In this document: positions 39,465 to 48,099 of the stretch, piece by piece
Layout: each line of letters starts with the position of its first letter
Numbering within the stretch: the first letter of the stretch is position 1
NCBI RefSeq assembly: GCF_009363055.1
Contig: NZ_CP045292.1
Coordinates: 1,178,001 to 1,242,000 of the forward strand
Length of the DNA stretch: 64,000 nucleotides
DNA from: Flavobacterium haoranii
Lineage (GTDB): Bacteria; Bacteroidota; Bacteroidia; Flavobacteriales; Flavobacteriaceae
Direction of reading: 5' to 3'
Position numbers and translations under genes: made by a program
The notes under the pieces: model-generated
Database searches by the model: none
Told to the model about the DNA's origin: nothing
Seen by the model: only the letters and a program-made list of their open reading frames with translations

Positions 39465-40598
39465 TTATTCTTTCGAAACATACCCAGATACATCCTTGGT
39501 TAAGATAAACTTGAAATTGACAAACGTGTAAGACAGCATACCTATTGTAATTCCAACAAGCGCATATTCTATTTTTGGCAAAAAGGTAGATGCTATGGTT
39601 ATAAAAATACATACCAGCGTATTAATTGTCATCCTTTTACGGAAGGGAGGAATAAAAACAATATAAACGGTTTGTTTTCCGATGTAAAAAAAACTCATTC
39701 CCGTAATCGCCAGAATTCTAAACTCATTCATATTTAGATCATTTAAAATAGCATGTCGAATCACATTAGCCAAGATTACAAAACCCATAGCTAAAAACAA
39801 GTGGGAATACAACATAGGAAACCCGTTGGTCATAGATTTAATCCGCTCATTAATAGGAAAACTATCATAATATATCCACCAAATTAGCCCAATCATAATA
39901 AAACCCGTAACTGCTGCCACAATACTTAAAATGTCCCAATTTACACTTCTTAAAGTGCCTGTGAGACTTATAATAGATTCTCCCAGAAGTATTATAGAAA
40001 GCAATCCTATACGTTCTACCAGATGTTCGCGATGGACTGGTTTTGGTTTCTCCAAATTCCGTGTACTTACAAGATAAATACCGAGCATTTCAATTAGAAT
40101 TCCTGAAACCAAAATAATTTCCCTCAAGGGGGTTTCCATGAAAATGGAAATAGCTGAAATTCCCGTGCCGAAAAGAATTACATAACCACTTTTCCTAGCA
40201 TAACTTACAGAGTGAAGGTCTTGATTAGATGCTCTAAAAAACAAAAACACCAATATTAACTTTATAACCACATAAAAACCGACAAAGGCAGGATAATTCT
40301 GAAAGAGATCATCTCCAAAAAATGCAGCCATGACTATCATCAAGAACATAATGGTAAGACTAAAGATTCTTTCAATCCTATTATCATGATTGAATCGATT
40401 GGAAAATAAGGTATGTACAGTCCAGACCCACCAGATTATAATAAATTGTAAAGGGAATAGCCAAATCTGTTCAGGATTTAAATGGTTATTATGAGTATGC
40501 GCCAGAGAATGAGTTACTACTCCAATGCTGGATACAAAAACAAGGTCGAAGAATAGTTCGAGCCAGGTAGCATGTCGGTGTTTTAGAAAATATTCCAA
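39465..40598 (-). CDS. LtrA-family membrane protein (low temperature requirement A)
   Basis: 377 residues with about ten or eleven hydrophobic helices and the LtrA opening HATWLELFFDLVFVSSIGVVTHSL. Conserved ERIGLLSIILLGESIISL near 205 is also typical. The function is unknown; the first member was linked to growth of Listeria at low temperature. The frame opens with a TTG at 40598; no ATG occurs between it and the upstream stop, so either TTG is used or the true start has been lost. The start overlaps the tail of the decayed thioesterase gene. Confidence 0.85.
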   Translation of the reverse strand: MEYFLKHRHATWLELFFDLVFVSSIGVVTHSLAHTHNNHLNPEQIWLFPLQFIIIWWVWTVHTLFSNRFNHDNRIERIFSLTIMFLMIVMAAFFGDDLFQNYPAFVGFYVVIKLILVFLFFRASNQDLHSVSYARKSGYVILFGTGISAISIFMETPLREIILVSGILIEMLGIYLVSTRNLEKPKPVHREHLVERIGLLSIILLGESIISLTGTLRSVNWDILSIVAAVTGFIMIGLIWWIYYDSFPINERIKSMTNGFPMLYSHLFLAMGFVILANVIRHAILNDLNMNEFRILAITGMSFFYIGKQTVYIVFIPPFRKRMTINTLVCIFITIASTFLPKIEYALVGITIGMLSYTFVNFKFILTKDVSGYVSKE

Positions 40599-40985
40599 AT
40601 ATTCAATTTTAAGAATTTACTATTAATGAAATTGTATACGACTTTTCCTTCGGCAACCAATTGACCTTCCTGGAAAGCCTGCATAGTTGTTATCATTAGT
40701 CTATTGCCCAAATGTACAAATTATCTTAAAATAATTAAATGCCTTTGCGCCTTGTAAATAATCAATTCTAAGTTCAATAGTTGCTTATTTATCTTCTTTA
40801 GAAATAAAATTGGCAATTCCAACCATTCCACCTACTGAATCCATTATTAGATCAATAACTCCACCGTGTCACCTGCTTCTTCGAATGTCTCCTACCAATT
40901 CTTCCCTGTAAGGTAATAAAACCCGTACTGGCTGAACCGAAAAAGCAAAGTTGTAAAATGAAAGCGCTAATATATTAACGGAAAA
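40583..40985 (-). pseudogene. PaaI-type hotdog thioesterase, decayed
   Basis: Reading the minus strand, fragments of one thioesterase appear in order: AFSVQPVRVLLPYREELVG, DIRRSR, TGA stop (about 40869), HGGVIDLIMDSVGGMVGIA, NFISKEDK, TAA stop (40785-40787), ATIELRIDYLQGAKAF, then after a frame change HLGNRLMITTMQAFQEG and QLVAEGKVVYN. The HGGV...D active-site motif is kept. At least two nonsense codons and one frameshift show genuine decay rather than a sequencing slip. There is no recognisable N-terminal 35-40 residues; the sequence ends at the junction with the truncated 41007 gene. Confidence 0.8.
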
Positions 40986-41006
40986 TGTTTAGCAAATTCT
41001 AAAGAA

Positions 41007-41198
41007 ATGGCAGTAAAATATCCTGATTTGACTAAAGCGTATTGTAAATGTTCAACTGCAAGGATTCAAGCGGAATTCACTCAAGCGGAATATATCGAGA
41101 TTATTAAAATTGGAATTGAAGAACAAAAGCAAAAGTTATTACCAGTATTTCCAAGCTGCTTTTCGGATTACCAAAATAATGTGAAAAAGCATAATTAA
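41007..41198 (+). pseudogene. N-terminally truncated small protein
   Basis: A 63-codon frame (MAVKYPDLTKAYCKCSTARI...FPSCFSDYQNN). The same frame is open for about 13 codons before the ATG (NGKCLANSKE), giving further Cys, then reaches a stop. It looks like the C-terminal half of a Cys-containing, possibly periplasmic, protein whose 5' part was lost at the same junction that cuts the thioesterase. Not assignable to a family. It may not be expressed. Confidence 0.45.
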
Positions 41199-41214
41199 AA
41201 CATTAATACTAATA

Positions 41215-41360
41215 AGCCTGCGCACAGCAGCGGTTAAAGTAAATGGCTTGATCAAGAATTTCCCGAAAATTCTCCGAATTTTCTAAATTTTGTCTATTTT
41301 TGGGTTGGCTAGGTTTTGGCACACGCAACTTTCTTTAGCCGCGGACCGCCGTTGTAAGTA
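41215..41360. repeat. Imperfect palindrome ending CGTTGTAAGTAA (attC-like)
   Basis: GCGGTTAAAG (41230-41239) pairs with CTTTAGCCGC (41333-41342), one G-U; beyond it ACAGCAGCGGT faces ACCGCCGTTGT. Inner hairpin AGAATTT...AAATTCT. The right end CCGTTGTAAGTAA matches the CGTTGTACGCAA ends at 37599 and 39443 in ten of twelve bases. It sits just upstream of the Crp-like gene. Confidence 0.5.
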
Positions 41361-41366
41361 ATTTAA

Positions 41367-41950
41367 ATGAACATCAAAAATTCAATAATATTAGAAATTT
41401 TTAAAGGCATTTCTTTTTCAAAAAAGAAATGAATCTTATTGAAAGTAAACTTAAAAAACTCAAGTTAAAAAAAGGGACTACAATATTAAAAGCAGATGAT
41501 AAAGTGAACATTCAATATTATGTTTACAATGGATGTTTAAGAACTTACTTTATTGACAAAACTGGTAAAGAACATACTTTGCAATTCGCCATTAATGATT
41601 GGTGGATAAGCGATTATACGGCTTTCTTCACGGCATCCAAAGCGATTATGTATATTGAAACTATTCAGGATGCAACTTTATATGAAATTTCCAAAAAAAG
41701 TATGGAAGAATTATTTATAGAGATTCCACAATTAGAAACTTTTTTCAGAAAAAAAATGGAAAGAGCTTTTGCTAGCTTTCAAAACAGAATATTAGCAAAT
41801 TTAGCCCAATCAGCTAAAGAAAGATACGTTTCTTTTATTAGCACTTACCCAAATATTGAACAGGCTGTAAAAAATTACCATATCGCTTCTTATCTAGGAA
41901 TTACTACCGAAAGCTTAAGTAGAATTAGAAAAGAAATATCTCATAATTGA
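41367..41950 (+). CDS. Crp/Fnr-family transcriptional regulator, frameshift near 5' end
   Basis: The open frame from ATG 41429 gives 173 residues: a cyclic-nucleotide-binding-like beta-roll (GTTILKADDKVNIQYYVYNGCLRTYF) and a C-terminal winged helix (IASYLGITTESLSRIRKEI). A natural N-terminus is encoded from ATG 41367 (MNIKNSIILEIFKGISFSKK) but ends in a TGA after an in-phase A_AAA_AAG (41420-41426); one extra A joins the two into about 194 residues, normal for the family. The -1 frame begins at the ATG used for the short form, so a slightly shortened protein could still be made. Ligand and targets unknown. Confidence 0.82.
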
Positions 41951-42124
41951 TTTTATTACCATACATCAATTTCCAGTACTTAATTTGACAGTAATTTTGT
42001 TATAATCAAAAGAATAACAACAATTATAATCGCTTTAGCTTTATTTTCCTCTTGTGGTAAAAACACAAAAGAAAATAATTCTAATGAAAAAAAATTAAGT
42101 ATTAACACAAAAAAAAGCAAAACA

Positions 42125-42804
42125 ATGAAAAAAGTATTATTTGTATTAACTAATCACGAAGATTTAGGAGATACTGGAATGAAAACTGGTTTTTGGATTG
42201 AAGAATTTGCAGCACCTTATTACTTATTAAAAGATAATGGAATTGAAATTACTTTGGCATCTCCAAAAGGAAGACAACCTCCAATTGACCCAAAAAGTAA
42301 TGAACCAGATTTCCAAACTCCAGCAACCATAAGATTTAATGATGATAAAGAAACTCAAGAGATCTTATCTAAAACAATAAAATTGGAAACTGTAAATCAA
42401 GCAGATTATGACGCAGTATTTTATCCTGGTGGACACGGTGTTGTATGGGATTTAGCTGAAGATGAAAACTCAATTGCCTTAATAGAAGATTTTTATAACA
42501 ACAATAAACCTGTTGCTGCTGTTTGTCACGCTCCTGCAATTTTTAAAAACACAAAAAATACGGATGGGACACCTTTGGTTAATGGGAAAAAGTAACTGGA
42601 TTTACAAACGGAGAAGAAGAAGCTGTTCAACTAACTTCTGTTGTTCCATTTTTGGTTGAAGATATGTTAAAGAGTAATGGTGGAATTTACACTAAAAAAG
42701 CAGACTGGAGTCCTTATGCGGTCGAAGATGGTTTATTAATAACTGGACAAAATCCTGCATCTTCAGAACCAGTTGCCCAACTGTTACTAGAAAAGTTAAA
42801 GTAA
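42125..42804 (+). pseudogene. DJ-1/PfpI-family (type 1 glutamine amidotransferase-like) protein, frameshifted
   Basis: From ATG 42125 the frame encodes LFVLTNHEDLGDTGMKTGFWIEE, YPGGHGVVWDLAE and the nucleophile elbow AAVCHAPAIF (Cys near 138), then stops at 42595 after an A5 run (42587-42591). In the -1 frame it continues VTGFTNGEEEAVQLTSVVPF...GLLITGQNPASSEPVAQLLLEKLK to 42802-42804, about 227 residues in all, the usual length of Hsp31/YhbO-type deglycase-like proteins. Upstream in the same frame from 42002 lies a lipoprotein signal (IIALALFSSC) lacking a start codon (ATA in place), suggesting a lost export leader. Confidence 0.82.
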
Positions 42805-42815
42805 AAACTACTCAC

Positions 42816-42946
42816 AACAACGTGTATAAGTAAGTAATAGCGACTTGGTTTTTAATTCAAGTCGCTATTTTTTTTTATTTTGTAAATTACTTTCCGAAAG
42901 TGATCGCAAAAATTTCGCTACTACTCATACACAAATACGTTCAAGC
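42816..42946. repeat. Imperfect palindrome with embedded terminator
   Basis: Outer arms GTGTATAAGTA (42822-42832) and TACTCATACAC (42922-42932) match in ten of eleven positions. The right end reads AAATACGTTCAAGC and the left CACAACAACG. The layout is like the other island elements, although the end motif is diverged. It lies between the DJ-1 gene and valS. Confidence 0.45.
42836..42876 (+). terminator. Terminator after DJ-1/PfpI gene
   Basis: Perfect 12-bp stem AATAGCGACTTG / CAAGTCGCTATT followed by a T-run of about nine. It lies 32 bp after the -1 frame stop at 42804, supporting the longer gene model. Confidence 0.88.
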
Positions 42947-42952
42947 ACATTG

Positions 42953-43132
42953 ACTTCGTCGAATCTTCGATTTCAGCTAAAGCTGACTTTTGTTGCTATA
43001 TTTTGCTAAAGCAAAACCCCACCCAAAAGAAATGTGTTCTAACGACCTGCTAAACCATTATAAAGCATAAAAAAAATCCCGAGTTTACACTCGGGATTTT
43101 TTTAGATTCTGAAATCGAAGATTCAACGAAGT
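42953..43132. repeat. 24-bp inverted repeat pair flanking 132 bp
   Basis: The sequence at 42953-42976 (starting ACTTCGTCGAATC) recurs in inverted orientation at 43109-43132 (ending GATTCAACGAAGT) with one mismatch. Between are hairpins TTTTGCTAAAGCAAAA and the terminator-like stem at 43069-43103. Together with the 42816 element this fills the 383-bp gap between the DJ-1 gene and valS; there is no coding sequence in it. Confidence 0.6.
43069..43103 (-). terminator. Terminator-like stem downstream of valS
   Basis: AAAATCCCGAGT / ACTCGGGATTTTTT with A8 on the left, giving a T8 run on the minus strand; also T7 on the right. It is 85 bp beyond the valS stop and could act in either direction. Confidence 0.7.
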
Positions 43133-43187
43133 TAAACGAGTTCAGACTCGAGGCAAAGCCGAAAAGAGCTTCGCTAATGACAATATG

Positions 43188-45845
43188 TTATTTCAAACTT
43201 GCTAAACTTTGTTCTAAAGTGGCGATTTTTGCCAAAGCATCGGCTTCTTTTTTGCGTTCGTTTGCAATTACTTGTTCTGGTGCTCCGCTAACAAATTTTT
43301 CGTTAGACAATTTCCCTTGTACTGAACGTAAGAATCCTTGTGTGTATTTTAATTCTTCTTCTAATTTAGCTACTTCTGCATCTAAATCAACATTTCCTCC
43401 TACTGGAATAAAATATTCGTTTGATTTTACACGATACGATAACGCTCCGTTTACTTTTTCATCAACGTAAACTAAATCCACCACGTTACCTAATTTCATA
43501 ATCACTGAATCGAAATGCGTTGAAGCTTTTTCATTATTCACCACTTTCAATTCAATCGTTTCTTTGAACGAAATATTTTTATCTTTTCTAATCGTTCTAA
43601 TTCCTGAAATTACTTCTGTAGCAAAATCGAAATCAGCAATTAATTTCTCATCAAATGCTTTCATTTCTGGCCAAGAAGCAACGATTAATGCTTCTTCTGG
43701 AGTTCTTTCTGCAATATGTTGCCATATTTCCTCTGTTAAGAAAGGCATAAATGGATGTAACAACTTCAAGTTCGCTTCTAACATTTCGATGGCTTTATCG
43801 AAAGTTGTTTTGTCAATTGGTTGTTGGTAACCTGGTTTAATCATTTCTAAAAACCACGAACAGAAATCGTCCCAAACCAATTTATAAATCGCCATTAGTG
43901 CATCAGAAATTCTGTATTTCTCGAAGTTATCTTCAATTTCAGCCAATGTCTTTTGCAGCTTCGCTTCATACCATTCGATGGCTACTTTTGATGATTCTGG
44001 TTGTTCAATATTGGCAACTTCCCAACCTTTAATCAAACGGAAAGCATTCCAAATTTTATTAGAGAAACCTTTTCCTTGGTTACATAATTCTTCGTCGAAT
44101 AAAATGTCATTTCCTGCAGAAGCACTCAATAACAATCCTACACGAACACCATCAGCACCAAATTTTTCAATTAAACCTAGTGGTTCAGGAGAATTCCCTA
44201 ACGATTTAGACATTTTACGTCCTTGTTTGTCACGTACTAAACCTGTTAAATATACATTAGAGAATGGTTTTTCTCCTGTGTATTCATAACCTGCGATAAT
44301 CATACGCGCTACCCAGAAGAATAAAATATCTGGACCTGTTACTAAATCATTGGTTGGATAGTAATACTTGAATTCCTCGTTTTCAGGGTCCATCATTCCA
44401 CCAAAAACAGAAATTGGCCATAACCAAGAAGAAAACCAAGTATCTAGTGCGTCAGGGTCCTGACGTAAATCGTTTACTGTTAAATTAGCGTTTCCTGTTT
44501 TTGTTTTCGCTAGCTCAAGCGCTTCATTAATGCTCTCAGCAACTACGAAATCTTCTTTTCCATCGCCATAATAATAAGCTGGAATTTGTTGACCCCACCA
44601 TAACTGACGCGAAATATTCCAATCGCGAATGTTGTTTAACCAATGCGCATACGTGTTATTAAAACGAGAAGGATGTAACTTTATCTGGCTCTGCCCTGTT
44701 CGCTGTTCGCTCGAGTCATCTGATTCTAAAACGGCTTTGATGGCTGGTTTTACTAACTCGTCCATTTTTAAGAACCATTGGTCAGATAATCTTGGTTCGA
44801 TTACCGCTTTCGTTCTTTCAGAAGTTCCCACGTTGTTTACGTGATTTTCTACTTTTACTAAAGCGCCAATAGTTTCTAATTCTTTCTCGATTTCCTTACG
44901 AACATCAAAACGATCTTTACCTTCATAATGTAATCCGAATGAATTTAAAGTAGCATCTTCGTTAAAAATATCGATGATTTCTAAACCGTGTTTTTCGCCA
45001 AGTGTTTTATCGTTTACATCGTGCGCAGGCGTAACTTTTAAACAACCTGTACCAAATTCCATATCTACATATTCGTCGAAAATAATAGGAATTACGCGGT
45101 TGCAAATAGGCACAATGGCTTTTTTACCTTTTAAATGGAAATAACGCTCGTCTTCTGGATGAATACAAATGGCAGTATCTCCTAAAATAGTTTCAGGACG
45201 TGTGGTTGCAATCGTTACAAACTCATTACTTCCTTCAATTTGGTATTTTAAATGGTATAATTTCCCTTGTCTTTCTTCGTAAATAACTTCTTCATCAGAC
45301 AACGTAGTTTTAGCTTCTGGATCCCAGTTTACCATACGATAACCGCGATAAATTAATCCTTTGTTGTATAAATCAACAAACGATTTGATTACCGAAGCAC
45401 TCATGTCTTCGTCCATAGTGAATTTGGTTCTGTCCCAATCGCATGAACAACCTAATTGTTTCAATTGCTCTAAGATAGTTCCACCGTATTTTTCTGTCCA
45501 ATCGAAAGCATGTTTTAAAAACTCTTCACGCGATAAATCGGATTTATTAATTCCTTCCGATTTTAATTTCGCTACTACTTTCGCTTCGGTTGCAATAGAA
45601 GCGTGATCCGTTCCTGGAACCCAACACGCGTTGAATCCTTTTAAACGTGCACGACGAATTAATACGTCTTGAATAGTATTATTTAGCATGTGCCCCATAT
45701 GCAACACTCCGGTTACGTTTGGTGGCGGAATTACAATAGTATATGGTGTTCTATGGTCGGGCGTTGAATGAAAATATTTGTTTTGCATCCAATAGTCGTA
45801 CCATTTCTTTTCTACTTGTTTGGCATCAAATTGAGCTGGAATCAT
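43188..45845 (-). CDS. valS: Valyl-tRNA synthetase
   Basis: Charges tRNA-Val with valine. 885 residues, full length. Class I HIGH motif [15 protein letters not shown] near 40, the inserted CP1 editing domain with [12 protein letters not shown] near 215 and the AHDVND region near 275, [12 protein letters not shown] motif near 520, an anticodon-binding helical bundle, and a C-terminal coiled coil ([20 protein letters not shown] to the end) that contacts the tRNA. The frame is intact. Directly upstream of the ATG, on the transcribed side, lie five copies of a 7-bp repeat. Confidence 0.97.
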   Translation of the reverse strand: MIPAQFDAKQVEKKWYDYWMQNKYFHSTPDHRTPYTIVIPPPNVTGVLHMGHMLNNTIQDVLIRRARLKGFNACWVPGTDHASIATEAKVVAKLKSEGINKSDLSREEFLKHAFDWTEKYGGTILEQLKQLGCSCDWDRTKFTMDEDMSASVIKSFVDLYNKGLIYRGYRMVNWDPEAKTTLSDEEVIYEERQGKLYHLKYQIEGSNEFVTIATTRPETILGDTAICIHPEDERYFHLKGKKAIVPICNRVIPIIFDEYVDMEFGTGCLKVTPAHDVNDKTLGEKHGLEIIDIFNEDATLNSFGLHYEGKDRFDVRKEIEKELETIGALVKVENHVNNVGTSERTKAVIEPRLSDQWFLKMDELVKPAIKAVLESDDSSEQRTGQSQIKLHPSRFNNTYAHWLNNIRDWNISRQLWWGQQIPAYYYGDGKEDFVVAESINEALELAKTKTGNANLTVNDLRQDPDALDTWFSSWLWPISVFGGMMDPENEEFKYYYPTNDLVTGPDILFFWVARMIIAGYEYTGEKPFSNVYLTGLVRDKQGRKMSKSLGNSPEPLGLIEKFGADGVRVGLLLSASAGNDILFDEELCNQGKGFSNKIWNAFRLIKGWEVANIEQPESSKVAIEWYEAKLQKTLAEIEDNFEKYRISDALMAIYKLVWDDFCSWFLEMIKPGYQQPIDKTTFDKAIEMLEANLKLLHPFMPFLTEEIWQHIAERTPEEALIVASWPEMKAFDEKLIADFDFATEVISGIRTIRKDKNISFKETIELKVVNNEKASTHFDSVIMKLGNVVDLVYVDEKVNGALSYRVKSNEYFIPVGGNVDLDAEVAKLEEELKYTQGFLRSVQGKLSNEKFVSGAPEQVIANERKKEADALAKIATLEQSLASLK

Positions 45846-45850
45846 TTTAT

Positions 45851-45885
45851 GTTAGATGTTAGATGTTAGATGTTAGATGTTAGAT
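45851..45885. repeat. Heptanucleotide tandem repeat at the valS start
   Basis: Five perfect copies of GTTAGAT (ATCTAAC on the valS strand), ending five bases before the valS ATG. They occupy the ribosome-binding and leader region of an essential gene. Copy-number change would alter leader length in 7-nt steps. Confidence 0.9.
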
Positions 45886-45951
45886 GTTTTTTACACTCTA
45901 AATTCTAAAATATTATTAATAAGTATACAAAAATAAATTTAGTTTACCACT

Positions 45952-46002
45952 TAGCCCCGATAGAACAAGCACCGTGTGCAAGTGATAGCGGGAATAAGGT
46001 TT
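45952..46002 (+). repeat. Dispersed repeat TAGCCCCGATrGAA..., copy 1
   Basis: TAGCCCCGATAGAA ... ACCGTGTGCAAGTGATAGCGGGAATAAGG (written in parts). The ends match the element at 49291-49342 in inverted orientation. It lies in the 312-bp gap between valS and the 46158 gene, which otherwise holds only AT-rich DNA and the heptamer repeat. Confidence 0.6.
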
Positions 46003-46157
46003 ACAAATACAAACGGCAGACTCGCTGCGAAAAAATATTTTGGTACACTTTTTGTAAATTTAAATGCAAAAGTAACGATATCTACTAAAATAAAAAAGTT
46101 AAATTACTTGTTAGTAGTTTTTAAAGTACATATTTTTACGATAACCCAAAATATAAA

Positions 46158-46547
46158 ATGATGAAAAAATTATTTAATTTACTAATACTTTTTGTTGGTT
46201 TATTTGTTTCTGCCCAAGAAGGCGCTAAAATTGAATTTAAAACGGAAACTATAAACTATGGTGACGTTGTGAAAGGTAAAGATGATGGTGTTCGCGAATT
46301 TATTTTTACAAATACTGGAGATGCTCCTCTTATTATTAAAGATGTAAAATCGAGCTGTGGTTGTACGGTTCCTACTAAACCAACGGAACCTATTATGCCT
46401 GGTAAAAGTGATAAAATTGTGGTTAAATACAATATGAATCCAGGTCCGATTAGTAAAACGCTTACTGTTGAAACCAATGCTGTTAATAAACCAAATGGTA
46501 TTATTCCGTTAAGAATAAAAGGAAATGTAATTCAGGATAAAAAATAA
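46158..46547 (+). CDS. Secreted DUF1573 protein
   Basis: 129 residues. Signal peptide (KLFNLLILFVGLFVSAQ) without a lipobox, then a single DUF1573 domain with the hallmark SSCGCTVPTKPTEPIMPGKS. It is a paralogue of the lipoprotein at 11137 but is predicted to be soluble and periplasmic or secreted. Function unknown. Monocistronic with its own terminator. Confidence 0.88.
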   Translation: MMKKLFNLLILFVGLFVSAQEGAKIEFKTETINYGDVVKGKDDGVREFIFTNTGDAPLIIKDVKSSCGCTVPTKPTEPIMPGKSDKIVVKYNMNPGPISKTLTVETNAVNKPNGIIPLRIKGNVIQDKK

Positions 46548-46577
46548 AAAAGGCTCTCAAATTGAGAGCCCTTTTTA
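46548..46577. terminator. Bidirectional terminator
   Basis: AAAAAAGGCTCTCAA / TTGAGAGCCCTTTTT between the DUF1573 gene and the convergent retropepsin gene; the latter's stop lies at its right edge. Confidence 0.85.
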
Positions 46578-47869
46578 TAGTATTTTTTCAAGATAAAATT
46601 CAAATTCTAAAAGTTTTCCATCTCTTTCGACTAGAATTTTTATTTTTTTTCCTTCTTCCGATTGAAACAATTCAGTAATTTTTTGAATGGTATAATTGTG
46701 ACTACTTTTATTGTTGATCTTTATTATTATATCTCCTGCCAATAGGCCTGCTTTAGCTGCTGGAGAATTTTCTCTTACTTCATAAATTTGAAAATTAGGT
46801 TTAAGGGTGTATTTATAGTTATATACTTTACTTATATATTCTGTTGCGTTTACTTCTCCTTTACCACTAACATTTGTGAAACTGTCTAACTCTTTTACCC
46901 ATTGTTGTCCAAAATGATGTACTTCTAAACCAGACATATTATAATTAAAAGGTTCATTAAAAAGATTATTTTGTTTGTAATAAAAAAATGATTTTTGTAA
47001 TCTAAAATCCAATTAAATCTCTTAATTATTTCTCCTCCTAAAGAGCCGTCCCTTCCTTTAAATAAATCTAACTCACTTAATTTTATATCTGGATAAGAAA
47101 CTAATGCATGATGTAGAATAAATTTGTCTAATTGCAAACTTTCTATTCTAGACTTTTTTCCCTTTACGTCTCCGCTTAACCCTCTTCCTAAAAAATCTAT
47201 AAAATATCGTTCCTTACATTTAATTGAATCACTTTCAAAAAGCCACAAACCATCGCCTAATCCACTATCAAATAGCAATTTGGCATTGTGATTTTCATCA
47301 CTATTTTCAATTTTTAAATTTACATAAGGTTTATTTTGATAAATTTCAATTTGAGTCTTTTCATATCTACTCATTTTTTTTGTGATAGTTTCAAAATCTT
47401 TGTATAAGTAAAGTTTCTTTTTGGAATAATTTATTTCAACTAAAAAATCTTTAAAAAAAGAAGAACCAATAATTCCATTTATTTGTATACCAAGCTTGTC
47501 AATTAAGCTTATATCTTGGTTAGTAACCAATAAAACTTGAAAATTTCTATCTACTAAACCGTTTATTTCAAACTTATTCTTCTCTGAAATATAAGCATTT
47601 AGCTCTTTTCCATATCCCAAACCCCGAATACTAATTGTTTTTGGATTATAAAAAGCTATACTATCATTTTTTGGAAAACTAAACATAAGATTCTTTTCTG
47701 AACCTGTATCCAGAATCATTTTTAAATCAACATCATTTACTTTTACATCTACAATTATTAAATTGTAAATCAATTCAAATGGAATTTCAATCTTATTTTT
47801 ATGAGAAATCCAGTTCAGTTGGGCAAAAGTACACTGACTAATAAATAATATGAAAAGTAATCTTAACAT
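46575..47869 (-). pseudogene. Retropepsin-like aspartic protease with PDZ domain, frameshifted
   Basis: Start at 47869 (signal peptide MLRLLFILFISQCTFAQ). Two protease lobes: MILDTGSEKN with the first catalytic DTG and LLFDSGLGDGLW with the second (DSG), then GGEIIKRFNWILDYK. Here the frame is lost at a T7 run (minus strand, 46988-46982, T_TTT_TTT in phase) and continues in the -1 frame as FFYYKQNNLFNEPFNYNMSGL and a C-terminal PDZ domain (NSPAAKAGLLAGDIIIKIN) to 46575. About 432 residues if joined. An exported protease whose substrate is unknown. The protease half keeps its catalytic residues in the first frame. Confidence 0.85.
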
Positions 47870-48099
47870 TAAGTAATAATTATTGTAACAATTTACTACA
47901 TATTTAATGCTAAAAAAAATATTTTTATAATTATTTAACAAAAAACAATATAAAAATTAAATACAAACAAATACCTATTAAAAGTGTACTTATCTAATTG
48001 TTAAAAGAATACACTAAATAAATTAAGCTAACATAAGTTGTTATTTATTTTATAAAGAGCGAAAAAAAATGCAATTTTGCAATTCCAAACAAACAAATT

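Noticed and set aside
36301..42946. Calling the island elements true integron attC sites
   Set aside because: The canonical core sites do not match and no integrase is present; I report only resemblance.
43177..45606. Several open frames of 70-103 codons on the + strand inside valS
   Set aside because: They are antisense shadows of an intact, conserved valS, with no domain and no start signals.
45976..46161. 61-codon + strand frame before the DUF1573 gene
   Set aside because: It crosses a dispersed repeat, has no family features and overlaps the real start region.
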